A stretch of DNA of 57,180 nucleotides, taken from positions 1-57,180 of the forward strand of contig JAURHM010000013.1 in NCBI GenBank assembly GCA_030833315.1, in the 5' to 3' direction. Every line of letters starts with the position of its first letter. Position 1 is the first letter of the stretch. The position numbers and the translations under genes are program-made. Shown piece by piece: positions 42,481-52,344 of this stretch. This stretch comes from Burkholderiales bacterium. Its GTDB lineage: Bacteria > Pseudomonadota > Gammaproteobacteria > Burkholderiales > SG8-41. A model generated the notes under the pieces. That model was not told the DNA's origin. It made no database searches and worked only from the letters and a program-made list of their open reading frames with translations.

Positions 42481-42933
42481 TTACGACGCATCGCCGAGCA
42501 CGGAAACGGTGATCGAAACCACCACGTCAGCGTGCAGCGACACTTTCAGCGGGTAATCACCGATCATTTTCAGCGGGCCTTCCGGCATACGGATCGCAGC
42601 CTTGGGCACATCAATGCCTTGCTTTTTCAGCGCTTCCGAAACGTCGCTGTTGGTCACCGAACCGAACAGCTTGCCGTCAACGCCAGCCTTCTGTGTGATC
42701 TGGACCATCATGCCTTCGATCTTGGTGGCTTTATCCTGAGCCTGCGCCAGGACTTCAGCGTGCGCTTTTTCCAGCTCGGCGCGGCGCTTTTCGAAGTCAG
42801 CCAGGTTCGCCGTGGTGGCGCGCTTGGCTTTGCCCTGCGGGATCAGAAAATTGCGGGCGTAGCCGTCCTTGACTCGAACTACGTCGCCAAGAGTGCCCAG
42901 ATTGATGACTTTTTCAAGAAGAATGATTTGCAT
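42481..42933 (-). CDS. rplI: 50S ribosomal protein L9
   Basis: The start at 42933 ([40 protein letters not shown]) gives 150 residues, the usual size. The N-terminal RNA-binding lobe, the long connecting helix ([24 protein letters not shown]) and the C-terminal lobe ([22 protein letters not shown]) are all present. It binds 23S rRNA near the L1 stalk base and limits frame-slipping. Last gene of the rpsF operon, ten bases after rpsR. Confidence 0.97.
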   Translation of the reverse strand: MQIILLEKVINLGTLGDVVRVKDGYARNFLIPQGKAKRATTANLADFEKRRAELEKAHAEVLAQAQDKATKIEGMMVQITQKAGVDGKLFGSVTNSDVSEALKKQGIDVPKAAIRMPEGPLKMIGDYPLKVSLHADVVVSITVSVLGDAS

Positions 42934-42943
42934 GTCAGGCCTC

Positions 42944-43243
42944 TCAGTGCAGGTCGGTGTAAGGCAGCAGCGCCAGGAAGCGCGCGCGCTTGACCGCAAT
43001 CCCCAGTTGGCGCTGGTAACGCGCCTTGGTGCCCGTAATGCGGGCGGGGATGATCCTGCCGTTTTCGTTGATGAAATCCTTCAGCAGGCTGATGTCTTTG
43101 TAATCGACCTGCTTGATGCCTTCGGCCGTGAAACGGCAGAACTTGCGACGGCGAAACAGGGCATTACCCTTTTTGCGTCCGTCCTTGCCTTTGCCTTTGC
43201 CGAATTTACCTTTACCGCCGCTGCTTCCGCCCATTCGTGCCAT
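42944..43243 (-). CDS. rpsR: 30S ribosomal protein S18
   Basis: A 99-residue S18. The first 25 residues are a Gly/Lys-rich extension ([22 protein letters not shown]), longer than in Escherichia coli (75 residues). The S18 core follows: [51 protein letters not shown]. It forms a heterodimer with S6, encoded two genes upstream. The long basic N-terminus is a feature of betaproteobacteria. Confidence 0.96.
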   Translation of the reverse strand: MARMGGSSGGKGKFGKGKGKDGRKKGNALFRRRKFCRFTAEGIKQVDYKDISLLKDFINENGRIIPARITGTKARYQRQLGIAVKRARFLALLPYTDLH

Positions 43244-43257
43244 GTGCGTTTCCCTTT

Positions 43258-43554
43258 CTAAATCAGTACCATGTTCGTAACGTGCAGGACAATCTGCCTG
43301 CTCATGCGATGCTTGCGGTTGAGAAACCCTTCAACTTCCATCCCGCTGCCCTGCCGTATTCCGGCAATCCGGGCTGCCAGTTCGCCGGTAGCTTTCGCCG
43401 CCATTTCGAACTCCACCTGCCGCTTCTGTCCTGACTCGATTTGCTCGGAGGCATGGGTCAGAGTGAATTCAACAACAGGCAGGCCGGCCGGGGTGTGACG
43501 CAAGGGTTCAACCGCGGCCAGGGCACCAACAATCCTGACCGTATTCGGGCTCAC
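43258..43554 (-). CDS. priB: Primosomal replication protein N (PriB)
   Basis: A 98-residue single-stranded-DNA-binding OB-fold protein: [64 protein letters not shown]. It helps PriA and DnaT restart stalled forks. The start is GTG at 43554, immediately after the rpsF TAA. Placement between rpsF and rpsR is standard in beta- and gammaproteobacteria. Confidence 0.93.
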   Translation of the reverse strand: MSPNTVRIVGALAAVEPLRHTPAGLPVVEFTLTHASEQIESGQKRQVEFEMAAKATGELAARIAGIRQGSGMEVEGFLNRKHRMSRQIVLHVTNMVLI

Positions 43555-43944
43555 TTACGCTGCGCTCTCCACTGCTGCAGGGGCGGCAGCTGCTGCCGGC
43601 CGTGCATCATCAGCCGGGCGTGCGCGCTCCTCCCGCATCATCGGAGAAGGGGTCGTAACGGCCTCCTCCATGCTGACGGTCAGGTGGCGCAATACGGCAT
43701 CGTTGAACTTGAATGCGTGTTCGAGTTCCAGCAGCGTCTCGTTGTCGCACTCGATGTTCATCAGCACATAGTGTGCTTTGTGCAGTTTCTGGATCGGGTA
43801 GGTCATCTGGCGGCGGCCCCAGTCTTCGAAACGGTGGATCGCGCCTTTGCGGCCGGTGATCAGCTGACGGTAACGGTCAACCATCGCCGGGACCTGCTCG
43901 CTTTGGTCCGGATGGACGATCAAAACGATCTCGTAATGTCGCAT
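43555..43944 (-). CDS. rpsF: 30S ribosomal protein S6
   Basis: A 129-residue S6: [25 protein letters not shown] at the start, [28 protein letters not shown] and [18 protein letters not shown] follow. The C-terminus is an Ala/Pro/Glu-rich tail of about 30 residues, the zone where some S6 proteins are glutamylated. AAGGAGA precedes the start. First gene of the operon, with a strong promoter about 110 bases upstream. Confidence 0.97.
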   Translation of the reverse strand: MRHYEIVLIVHPDQSEQVPAMVDRYRQLITGRKGAIHRFEDWGRRQMTYPIQKLHKAHYVLMNIECDNETLLELEHAFKFNDAVLRHLTVSMEEAVTTPSPMMREERARPADDARPAAAAAPAAVESAA

Positions 43945-44021
43945 TCAATATCTCCTTGTGGGCTGTTGGGCCACCCGCGATGCGAGCGCGGTGTGGCAAG
44001 GAAGGGATTTCATTTCAATGT

Positions 44022-44047
44022 TCCCGCACGGCAGGAACCGTTCGGGA
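44022..44047 (-). promoter_or_regulatory. Leader hairpin of rpsF mRNA, possible S6:S18 autoregulatory site
   Basis: In the rpsF 5' leader, UCCCG and CGGGA pair, then after one A-G mismatch ACGG pairs with CCGU, closing a six-base loop UUCCUG. The CCG on the 3' side recalls the known S6:S18 leader motif. Identification is tentative and rests on position and a partial match. Confidence 0.35.
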
Positions 44048-44053
44048 GGCAGC

Positions 44054-44081
44054 ATTATACCGGAACGCCCCTCAAAATCAA
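44054..44081 (-). promoter_or_regulatory. Promoter of the rpsF operon
   Basis: On the minus strand a consensus -10 TATAAT (44059-44054) lies 16 bases after TTGATT (44081-44076). It is the best sigma-70 match near rpsF and gives a leader of about 100 bases. Confidence 0.7.
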
Positions 44082-44160
44082 TGGCTTGTGCTAGCCTGCC
44101 GAAGGGGCCACTTGCCCTCGAAAACCCCGGCCACAAACAAGAATTACCCTGAAATTATTT

Positions 44161-44895
44161 CTAGCGTCGCTGCCGGCGTGCCTCGGCCAGGCAGATTCCG
44201 GCCGAAACCGAGACGTTGAGACTCTCGACGCTGCCCAGCATGGGAATACGCGCCAGTTCATCACAGGTTTCACGTGTCAGCCGGCGCATGCCCTCGCCTT
44301 CGGCGCCGAGCACCCAGCCCAGCGGGCCATTGAGTTTGATGCCGTAAAGATCCTTTTCGGAGCGCTCGTCGGCACCGACCAGCCAGACACCGCGGTCCTT
44401 CAGTTCGCGCATCGTCCGCGCAAGGTTGGTCACCATGATGTAAGGCACGGAATCGGCCGCGCCGCTGGCTACCTTGGCCACCGTCGCATTGAGTCCGACG
44501 GCATGGTCCTTTGGGGCGATGACGGCATGGGCGCCCATGCCGTCGGCGACGCGCAGGCAGGCGCCGAGGTTATGCGGATCGGTGACTCCGTCGAGGATCA
44601 GCAGCAGCGGCGGTTCGTTCAGTTCCTCGAGCACATCGTCGATGTGCATCGGCATTTTCACCGCCTCGACCCGTGCGGCAACGCCCTGATGGCGCTGGTT
44701 GCCGGTCATGCCGTCAAGGCGTTTGGCATCGACCATGATCACGCGCACGCCCCGGGTCTCGGCTAGCGCCAGCAGGTCCTTGCCACGACGGTCGTGGCGC
44801 GCGCTGTCGAAATAAATCTCCTTCACCGCGCCTTCGCGCTGGCGCAGGCGGCTGGTCACTGCGTGAAAACCGTGGATCAGATGAAGGTCGCTCAT
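44161..44895 (-). CDS. rlmB: 23S rRNA (guanosine-2251-2'-O)-methyltransferase RlmB
   Basis: A 244-residue SPOUT methyltransferase. The N-terminal L30-like domain begins [22 protein letters not shown]. Motif 1 is [23 protein letters not shown], motif 2 [15 protein letters not shown], and motif 3 [24 protein letters not shown], which form the SAM knot. It modifies G2251 in the peptidyl-transferase P-loop. It follows rnr by 31 bases, the common rnr-rlmB pair. Confidence 0.96.
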   Translation of the reverse strand: MSDLHLIHGFHAVTSRLRQREGAVKEIYFDSARHDRRGKDLLALAETRGVRVIMVDAKRLDGMTGNQRHQGVAARVEAVKMPMHIDDVLEELNEPPLLLILDGVTDPHNLGACLRVADGMGAHAVIAPKDHAVGLNATVAKVASGAADSVPYIMVTNLARTMRELKDRGVWLVGADERSEKDLYGIKLNGPLGWVLGAEGEGMRRLTRETCDELARIPMLGSVESLNVSVSAGICLAEARRQRR

Positions 44896-44926
44896 GACTA
44901 TATAACTATCTGTTTTTATTTAATAA

Positions 44927-47110
44927 TCAGGCAAGGACGAAGTCGATCCTTGTTGCCGTGAGATCAACCTTGGCGATTTTCACCCGCAGCCGGTCACCCA
45001 GACGGTAACGCTGCTTGGTGCGCTCGCCCAGTAATTCATGACGGGCAGCATCGTACTTGAAGTAATCCTTGCCGAGGTCAGAGATGTGCACCAACCCTTC
45101 GACATACACATCATCCAGTGCAACAAAGGCGCCGAAGGACGCAACACCGGCAATGCTACCCATGAAGGTTTCGCCGACACGGTCGCGCATGTAATAGCAC
45201 TTCAGCCAGGCCGTGACATCGCGCGTGGCTTCATCGGCACGGCGCTCGGTCATCGAACACTGTGCGCCGAGTTGCTGCCAGTCGCCGGGTTCGTAAGTGC
45301 CGCCGATCAGCACCGCCTTGATCGCGCGATGTACCAGCAAGTCGGGATAACGGCGGATCGGTGACGTAAAGTGGGTATACGAATCGTAAGCCAGGCCGAA
45401 GTGGCCGGCGTTTTTCGGGGTGTAAACCGCCTGCTTCAGCGAACGCAGCATCACCGTCTGCAGCAACTGCTCGTCAGGACGCCCTTTCACTTTTGACAGT
45501 AATTTGGCGTAATCGGAAGCATGTGGCTTTTCGCCGCCCGGTAACTGCAAACCGAAACCTTTGAGGAAATCGCGCAGCGCGGCGAGCTTCTCTGGCGTCG
45601 GCCCCTCATGCACACGATACAGCACCGGATGGCCACGTTCACGCAGGAAGTCCGAGGTGCAGACATTTGCCGCCAGCATGCACTCCTCGATCAGGCGATG
45701 CGCGTCGTTGCGGATGACCGGGACGATTTTTTCAATCTTGCCCTTGTCATCAAAAACCATCTGCGTTTCGATGGTTTCGAAATCGATGGCGCCGCGCTTG
45801 GCCCGCGCCTTCGCCAGCTGGTGATAGAGCTTGTACAAAGTCTGCAGATGCGGTACCAGCGCCTTGCGCCGGCGGGCCTCAGGACCGCGCGCATCCGCGA
45901 GAATGGCGGCGACCTCGGTATAGGTGAATCGCGCATGCGACAGCATCACGGCCTGATAAAACTTGTAGCCTTTTACATGACCGTGGCTGTCGATCTGCAT
46001 ATCGCAGACCATTGCCAGACGCTCGACATCCGGGTTGATCGAACACAGTCCGTTGGATAGTGCCTCGGGCAGCATCGGAATTACCCGGCGCGGAAAATAC
46101 ACCGAGTTGCCGCGGCTGCGCGCCTCGACATCCAGAGCATCGCCCGGCTTGACGTAATGGCTGACGTCGGCGATCGCCACCACCAGACGGAAACCGCTGC
46201 CAACAGGCTCGGCAAATACCGCATCGTCAAAGTCGCGAGCGGTTTCGCCATCGATGGTAACGAGCGGCAGGTCGCGCAGATCAATTCGGCTTTTGTGATC
46301 TGTACTGCGCACGCCCTTGGGAAGCTTGGCGGCAATCGCCTCAGCCTCCTTGGGGAATATCCATGGCAGCGTGTGCTTGCGCAGGGCGATTTCGATTTCC
46401 ATGCCGGGATCGGCATAGTTGCCCAGCACTTCGACAACACGACCGAGGGGTTTGGATTTGCTGCCCGGCTGCGAAATGATTTCCACCGTAACCACCTGCC
46501 CTGCCTTGGCCTTGCCGGACTCCCCCGCCGGGATGACAAAATCCTGGCTGATGCGCTTGTCTTCGGCGGCAACAAAGGTCACACCGTGTTCGACGTGCAG
46601 GCGACCGACAAAACGCGTCTGGCCGTGTTCCAGCACTTCGACGATCTTGCCTTCCGGACGTCCGCGCCGATCCATGCCGGCAATGCGTGCCATGACGCGA
46701 TCGTTGTGCAGCACTTTCTGCATCTCACCGGAACCGAGGAACAGGTCCTGACCGCCGTCGTCACGCACCAGGAAACCGAATCCGTCCTTGTGGCCCAGCA
46801 CGCGGCCTTTGACCAGATCGAGCTTGTCGGCAACACAAAGATCACCGCGTCGGTTGCGCATGATCTGACCATCGCGCTCCATTGCCGCGATGCGCCGGCC
46901 GAAGGCTTCGCGTTCGCGCTTCCGGATGTCGAGCTCACGTGCAAGATCGGCCTCCTCCAGCGGCACGCCGGCCTCGACCATGACCTCAAGAATGAGCTCG
47001 CGGCTGGGTACGGGATGCTCGTATAACCCCGCCTCGCGCTCGTGGTGGGGATCGTTTTCGCGGCGTGACCTTTTAGGGCTGCCGGCTGTGGATTTTTTCT
47101 GTTTTTTCAT
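44927..47110 (-). CDS. rnr: Ribonuclease R
   Basis: A 727-residue RNase II-family exoribonuclease. The basic N-terminus (KKQKKSTAGSPKRSRR) leads into a helix-turn-helix and two cold-shock domains (GRVLGHKDGFGFLVRDDGG). The catalytic RNB domain holds ETARDFDDAVFAEP, VAIADVSHYVKPGDALDVEARSRGNSVYFPRRVIPMLPE and LCSINPDVERLAMV with the metal-binding Asp residues. A C-terminal S1 domain (GSIAGVASFGAFVALDDVYVEGLVHISDLG) completes it. It degrades structured RNA. The leader overlaps the divergent tRNA-Leu promoter. Confidence 0.97.
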   Translation of the reverse strand: MKKQKKSTAGSPKRSRRENDPHHEREAGLYEHPVPSRELILEVMVEAGVPLEEADLARELDIRKREREAFGRRIAAMERDGQIMRNRRGDLCVADKLDLVKGRVLGHKDGFGFLVRDDGGQDLFLGSGEMQKVLHNDRVMARIAGMDRRGRPEGKIVEVLEHGQTRFVGRLHVEHGVTFVAAEDKRISQDFVIPAGESGKAKAGQVVTVEIISQPGSKSKPLGRVVEVLGNYADPGMEIEIALRKHTLPWIFPKEAEAIAAKLPKGVRSTDHKSRIDLRDLPLVTIDGETARDFDDAVFAEPVGSGFRLVVAIADVSHYVKPGDALDVEARSRGNSVYFPRRVIPMLPEALSNGLCSINPDVERLAMVCDMQIDSHGHVKGYKFYQAVMLSHARFTYTEVAAILADARGPEARRRKALVPHLQTLYKLYHQLAKARAKRGAIDFETIETQMVFDDKGKIEKIVPVIRNDAHRLIEECMLAANVCTSDFLRERGHPVLYRVHEGPTPEKLAALRDFLKGFGLQLPGGEKPHASDYAKLLSKVKGRPDEQLLQTVMLRSLKQAVYTPKNAGHFGLAYDSYTHFTSPIRRYPDLLVHRAIKAVLIGGTYEPGDWQQLGAQCSMTERRADEATRDVTAWLKCYYMRDRVGETFMGSIAGVASFGAFVALDDVYVEGLVHISDLGKDYFKYDAARHELLGERTKQRYRLGDRLRVKIAKVDLTATRIDFVLA

Positions 47111-47139
47111 TTGAACTATCAGCTTTCATGGGCTAAAAT
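47111..47139 (+). promoter_or_regulatory. Promoter of tRNA-Leu(CAG)
   Basis: TTGAAC (47111-47116), a 17-base spacer and TAAAAT (47134-47139), then CGCGCCC. The GC-rich discriminator just after the -10 is typical of stringently controlled stable-RNA promoters. It begins one base after the rnr start codon. Confidence 0.8.
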
Positions 47140-47151
47140 CGCGCCCTCATT

Positions 47152-47236
47152 GCCCAGATGGCGGAATTGGTAGACGCACCAGTTTCAGGTACTGGCGGGT
47201 AACACCGTGGAGGTTCGAGTCCTCTTCTGGGCACCA
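47152..47236 (+). tRNA. tRNA-Leu (anticodon CAG)
   Basis: An 85-base class II tRNA. The seven-base acceptor stem GCCCAGA pairs with TCTGGGC, followed by A and an encoded CCA. The D loop has the conserved GGTAGACGC region, the anticodon loop is TT-CAG-GT, the long variable arm is CGGGTAACACCG, and the T loop is GTTCGAGTC. It reads CUG codons. It is single, with its own promoter and terminator. Confidence 0.95.
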
Positions 47237-47270
47237 GTATTAAAGTTGGACCAAAATCTGACTTGAAGTT

Positions 47271-47307
47271 AAAAGGGCGCTGTGTTTTTCACGGCGCCCT
47301 TTTTTTA
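47271..47307. terminator. Shared terminator for tRNA-Leu and purA
   Basis: AAAAGGGCGC pairs with GCGCCCTTTT, with a further GTG/CAC pairing below a T-rich loop, then a T-run. It follows tRNA-Leu on the plus strand by 34 bases and purA on the minus strand by about four bases; the symmetrical A/T flanks allow use from both sides. Confidence 0.88.
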
Positions 47308-47310
47308 TGC

Positions 47311-48615
<1,305 letters not shown>

Positions 48616-48625
48616 TCATCGAAAG

Positions 48626-48644
48626 GGCCATACCGGGTATGGCC
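48626..48644. repeat. Short inverted repeat between hisZ and purA
   Basis: GGCCATAC and GTATGGCC form a perfect eight-base stem around a CGG loop, 23 bases upstream of purA. No T-run follows on the minus strand, so it is not a clear terminator. It could be an mRNA-processing or weak attenuation site. Confidence 0.6.
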
Positions 48645-48676
48645 TAATAATTCATTAAAAACAATTGCTTGCGCTA

Positions 48677-49834
48677 TTATTTGCACTTTTGCACGACCCA
48701 GCGGCCAGCACGCTTAACCAGCTCGCGGTCGCAAGCGAGTTCTGCACGGAAACGGGCATGCCCCGGCAGATCCTCAATGACGACAATACCCCGACTACGC
48801 AAAGCCGCAATGCGCTGTGCCAACTTGCGATCATCCGGCCGGAGCGGCGCCAGAACACGCGTCTGCTGCTGCACTTCAACACTGGCCGCCGCCAGTTCGC
48901 GCATGTCCATGCTGAAACCGGTTGCCGGTCGCGCACGGCCGAAGGCTTTGCCGACCTCGTCGTAACGGCCGCCCTGCGCCACCGCATTGGGGCGCGAATT
49001 CGAGTACGCGGCGAACACCACGCCGCTGTGATAGTGGTAACCGCGGAGTTCACCGAGATCGAAACTGCGGATCTTCGCCAGATCCGCCAGCCGCTGTGAC
49101 AGCGCAGCCAGATCGCGCAATGCCGCGCGGATCTCCGGCAGCGCCGGAAGCACGCGTTTGGCACGTGCCAGCACTTCGGTGCCGCCATAGAGTCCCGGCA
49201 GTTCCGCCAGCGCCGCGCGGGTAACCCGATCCAGCCCCTTGGTCAGCGCGATAATCGAGGTCACGTCCTTCGACTGCATGGCCTGGAACAGTTCCGCCTC
49301 CAGCTCGCGCGATACACGCACCCGGCGCAGCAGCGCACGGAATACTGCGACATGGCCGATATCCAGGGACACATCGCGGACACCCGCCAGACGCAGCGCA
49401 CGCAGCAGCAGACGTTGCACTTCGACATCGCTTTCGATACCGGCATGGCCGTAGATCTCGGCGCCAATCTGCAGCGGTTCGCGGGTGCGGTTCATGCCCG
49501 GCAGCGTGCGCAGCACACTGCCCGTATAACAAAGCCGAGTGATGCCGCCGCGGTTGAGCAGATGTGCATCAATGCGCGCCACTTGCGGCGTGATGTCGGC
49601 GCGAACACCCAGCATGCGGCCGGTCAGCTGATCCACCAGCTTGAAAGTCTGCAGATCAAGGTCGTGCCCGGTGCCCGTCAACAGCGAATCGACGTATTCG
49701 AGCAGCGGCGGCATGACCAGTTCATAACCATGCACCGCGAAGTCGTCGAGGATAAGCCGGCGCAGCCGCTCGATGCGACGCGCCTCGGCGGGGAGAATGT
49801 CCTCAATGTATTCAGGCAGCAGCCAGGCTCTCAT
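48677..49834 (-). CDS. hisZ: ATP phosphoribosyltransferase regulatory subunit HisZ
   Basis: A 385-residue class II tRNA-synthetase paralogue: LLPEYIEDILPAEARRIERLRRLILDDFAVHGYELVMPPLLEY, RADITPQVARIDAHLLNRGGITRLCY, and QIGAEIYGHAGIESDVEV. It lacks the HisRS anticodon-binding domain and histidyl-adenylate motifs. HisZ binds short-form HisG to give feedback-sensitive ATP phosphoribosyltransferase in histidine synthesis. The hflC-DUF2065-hisZ-purA order is a betaproteobacterial standard. Confidence 0.94.
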   Translation of the reverse strand: MRAWLLPEYIEDILPAEARRIERLRRLILDDFAVHGYELVMPPLLEYVDSLLTGTGHDLDLQTFKLVDQLTGRMLGVRADITPQVARIDAHLLNRGGITRLCYTGSVLRTLPGMNRTREPLQIGAEIYGHAGIESDVEVQRLLLRALRLAGVRDVSLDIGHVAVFRALLRRVRVSRELEAELFQAMQSKDVTSIIALTKGLDRVTRAALAELPGLYGGTEVLARAKRVLPALPEIRAALRDLAALSQRLADLAKIRSFDLGELRGYHYHSGVVFAAYSNSRPNAVAQGGRYDEVGKAFGRARPATGFSMDMRELAAASVEVQQQTRVLAPLRPDDRKLAQRIAALRSRGIVVIEDLPGHARFRAELACDRELVKRAGRWVVQKCK

Positions 49835-49917
49835 GGCAAACGTTCAAAAGGGGCGAAAAATGGCCGTTGGCGCGGTGTTTGGCGCAAAAGCGCACATTAT
49901 AGAAGCTTGGCAGCCCG

Positions 49918-50106
49918 TCAACCACGCAAGAAATAAAGCAGGAGGAGTCCGGCCAGCATCGAACTGAGGCCGACAAAGCGCAATTGGCCGTCATTCATCT
50001 CGATCAGCCGGCGGAAAGTCTCGCGCCAGGCGCCCGGCACCAGAAAGGGCATCAGCCCCTCGATCACCAGCATCAGGGCAAAAGCAGTCAGCAGGTTGTC
50101 AGTCAT
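49918..50106 (-). CDS. DUF2065 (YjeT-type) small membrane protein
   Basis: A 62-residue protein with two hydrophobic segments: FALMLVIEGLMPFLVPGAW at the N-terminus and FVGLSSMLAGLLLLYFLRG at the end, joined by a short loop. The pattern matches DUF2065, found after hflC in many proteobacteria. No activity is known; the setting suggests a link to the HflKC complex. Confidence 0.88.
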   Translation of the reverse strand: MTDNLLTAFALMLVIEGLMPFLVPGAWRETFRRLIEMNDGQLRFVGLSSMLAGLLLLYFLRG

Positions 50107-50169
50107 GGCCGGGCTGCTGCATGACAGGTCCCTCTGCGGTCAACCGGCGCGGCCGGAGCCGCGCCGTGG

Positions 50170-51051
50170 TCACTTGCCGCCAGCCTTGCCGCCCGATTTC
50201 ATGTATTTGAAGAAATCGGAGCTCGGCTCCAGCACCAGCACGTCGCTCTTGTTCTTGAAGCTGGCGCGATAGGCTTCCAGACTGCGGTAGAAGGCATAGA
50301 ACTCGGGGTTGATTTCATAGGCCTTGGCATAAATCGCCGAGGCTTTGGCATCGCCCTCACCCTTGATCCGCTGCGCGTCGCGATAGGCTTCGGCCAGGAT
50401 CACTTCCTTTTGCTTGTCGGCATCGGCGCGGATCTTTTCCGATTCCGCCGAACCGGTCGAACGCAGTTCGTTGGCAACACGCTTGCGCTCGGCTTCCATC
50501 CGGCGATACACCGACTCGCTGACTTCCTGCGGCAGGTCGACCCGCTTCAGACGAACGTCCAGCACTTCGACACCGATCTTCGACGCATCCTCATTGGCCT
50601 TCTTGCGCATCAGCTCCATGATCTTGTCGCGTTCGCCGGACACCACGTCATGAACGGTGCGGTTACCGAACTCGGCACGCAGGCCGTCATTGATGGTCTG
50701 CAACAGCCGGGTCTGCGCGCGAAGCTCGTCGCCGCCGACCGAGGTGAAATAACTGCGCACGTCAGTAATACGCCATTTGACGAAAAGATCGACGAGCACG
50801 TTTTTCTTCTCGGACGTCAGGAAACGTTCCGGTTCCACGGTATCGATGGTCAGGATGCGCACATCAAAGTAACGCACGTTGTCGAGCATCGGCACCTTGA
50901 AATACAGGCCCGGATCCTTCTTGATCGACACTACCTCACCCAGCCGGAACACGATGGCGTTCTTGCGCTGGTCTACCACATACATCGAGGCGCTGAGCAT
51001 CAGCAGCACCGCAATGGCGCCGGCAATCACTGCTCCGAAATTCGGTTTCAT
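50170..51051 (-). CDS. hflC: FtsH protease modulator HflC
   Basis: A 293-residue SPFH-domain membrane protein. One N-terminal helix (FGAVIAGAIAVLLMLSASMYVV) anchors it, and the SPFH domain follows (QRKNAIVFRLGEVVSIKKDPGLYFKVPMLDNVRYFD), then a charged coiled coil. With HflK it forms a large periplasmic cage around FtsH. The start overlaps the hflK stop by four bases. Confidence 0.95.
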   Translation of the reverse strand: MKPNFGAVIAGAIAVLLMLSASMYVVDQRKNAIVFRLGEVVSIKKDPGLYFKVPMLDNVRYFDVRILTIDTVEPERFLTSEKKNVLVDLFVKWRITDVRSYFTSVGGDELRAQTRLLQTINDGLRAEFGNRTVHDVVSGERDKIMELMRKKANEDASKIGVEVLDVRLKRVDLPQEVSESVYRRMEAERKRVANELRSTGSAESEKIRADADKQKEVILAEAYRDAQRIKGEGDAKASAIYAKAYEINPEFYAFYRSLEAYRASFKNKSDVLVLEPSSDFFKYMKSGGKAGGK

Positions 51052-52331
51052 TGACGTGCCTCCCGTTCACGGCTGCGGAAGGCTTCACGCCCCCGCGCGG
51101 CGCTGTCGGCGGCAGGTGCCGCCGGCTCGTTCAGCTTGGCCGACGCCGGCACTTCAGGTGCAGCGCCCGAAGCGGCACCCGCCGCCGTCATCTGCATCAG
51201 TTTGTCCAGCGGCAGATACAGCAGGTTGCCGCCGCCCTTCTGGTCAATCAGTACCTTGGTGGTGCTGGTCATGATCTGCTGCATGGCATCCAGATACAAA
51301 CGGTCACGCGTCACCTGCGGCGCCTTGCTGTATTCGGCGACGATCTGGCGGAAGCGTGCGGCATCACCCTGCGCCTGCTCGACCACGCGGCTGCGATAAC
51401 CCTCGGCTTCCTGCATCAGCCTTGCCGCCATACCACGCGCTTTGGGTACCACGTCGTTGGCATAAGCCTCGCCTTCGTTTTTCTGCCGTTCGCGATCCTG
51501 TCCCGCCTTGACCGCATCATCAAACGACGCCTGCACCTGCTCCGGCGGCTGTGCGTTCTGCATGGTCACGTTGCTGACATTGATGCCAGTCTGATAACGG
51601 TCGAGGATTTCCTGAGTCAGCTTGCGCGCCTTGGCAGCGACTTCGGCACGGCCTTCATACAGAACAAAGTCCATGCTGCTGCGGCCGACGATTTCACGGA
51701 TGGCGGTTTCAGCAGCCTGCAGCACGGAGTCATCCGTGGCGCGGTTGTTGAACAGGTAATCATTCGGGCTTTTCAGCACATACTGCACGGCAAACTGGAC
51801 GTCGATGATGTTCTCGTCGTCGGTGAGCATCAGCGCTTCCTTCAGAACCTTGCTCTTGACGTTGTTGCGGTAGCCGATTTCGACGGTGCGCACCTGCGCG
51901 ACGTTGACAACCTCGGCCGACTCGACCGGATACGGCAGATGCCAGCGCGGTCCCGGCATCGTCGCTTCAACGAATTTGCCGAAACGCAGCACGACGCCGC
52001 GCTGACCTTCATTGACGATATAAAAACCACTGGCAATCCACACCACGAGGACGAGGCCGATCAGCAGTCCGGCGCCGCCGCCGATCATGCCCGCGCTCGG
52101 GCCGCCGCCGGGAGATTCGTTGCCGCCGGAACCGCCACCCTTGCCGCCCAGCAGGCGACTCAGTTTGCTGTTCAGGTTGCGCCAGATCTCGTCGAGATCG
52201 GGAGGCCCTTGATTTCCGCCATTATTCGGCCTGCGCCCCCATTGCGGATCATTGAGGGACAGCAAAGGCGCCAGAGCCCGGGCAAGAACGTCTTTGAGAC
52301 GGTCGCGGAGAGACCTTGAGGAAGCAATCAT
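51048..52331 (-). CDS. hflK: FtsH protease modulator HflK
   Basis: I take the start at 52331 (MIASSRSLRDRLKDVLARAL), 13 bases after the hflX stop, giving 427 residues. The usual betaproteobacterial opening, SLNDPQWGRRPNNGGNQGPPDLDEIWRN, lies about 25 residues in, so a later TTG start is also possible. A Gly-rich linker precedes the membrane helix (GAGLLIGLVLVVWIASGFYIV); the SPFH domain follows (EGQRGVVLRFGKFVEATMPGPRWHLPYPVE). The C-terminus is Ala/Pro-rich. Partner of HflC. Confidence 0.93.
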   Translation of the reverse strand: MIASSRSLRDRLKDVLARALAPLLSLNDPQWGRRPNNGGNQGPPDLDEIWRNLNSKLSRLLGGKGGGSGGNESPGGGPSAGMIGGGAGLLIGLVLVVWIASGFYIVNEGQRGVVLRFGKFVEATMPGPRWHLPYPVESAEVVNVAQVRTVEIGYRNNVKSKVLKEALMLTDDENIIDVQFAVQYVLKSPNDYLFNNRATDDSVLQAAETAIREIVGRSSMDFVLYEGRAEVAAKARKLTQEILDRYQTGINVSNVTMQNAQPPEQVQASFDDAVKAGQDRERQKNEGEAYANDVVPKARGMAARLMQEAEGYRSRVVEQAQGDAARFRQIVAEYSKAPQVTRDRLYLDAMQQIMTSTTKVLIDQKGGGNLLYLPLDKLMQMTAAGAASGAAPEVPASAKLNEPAAPAADSAARGREAFRSREREARQ

Positions 52332-52344
52332 CGGATCAGTTTTT

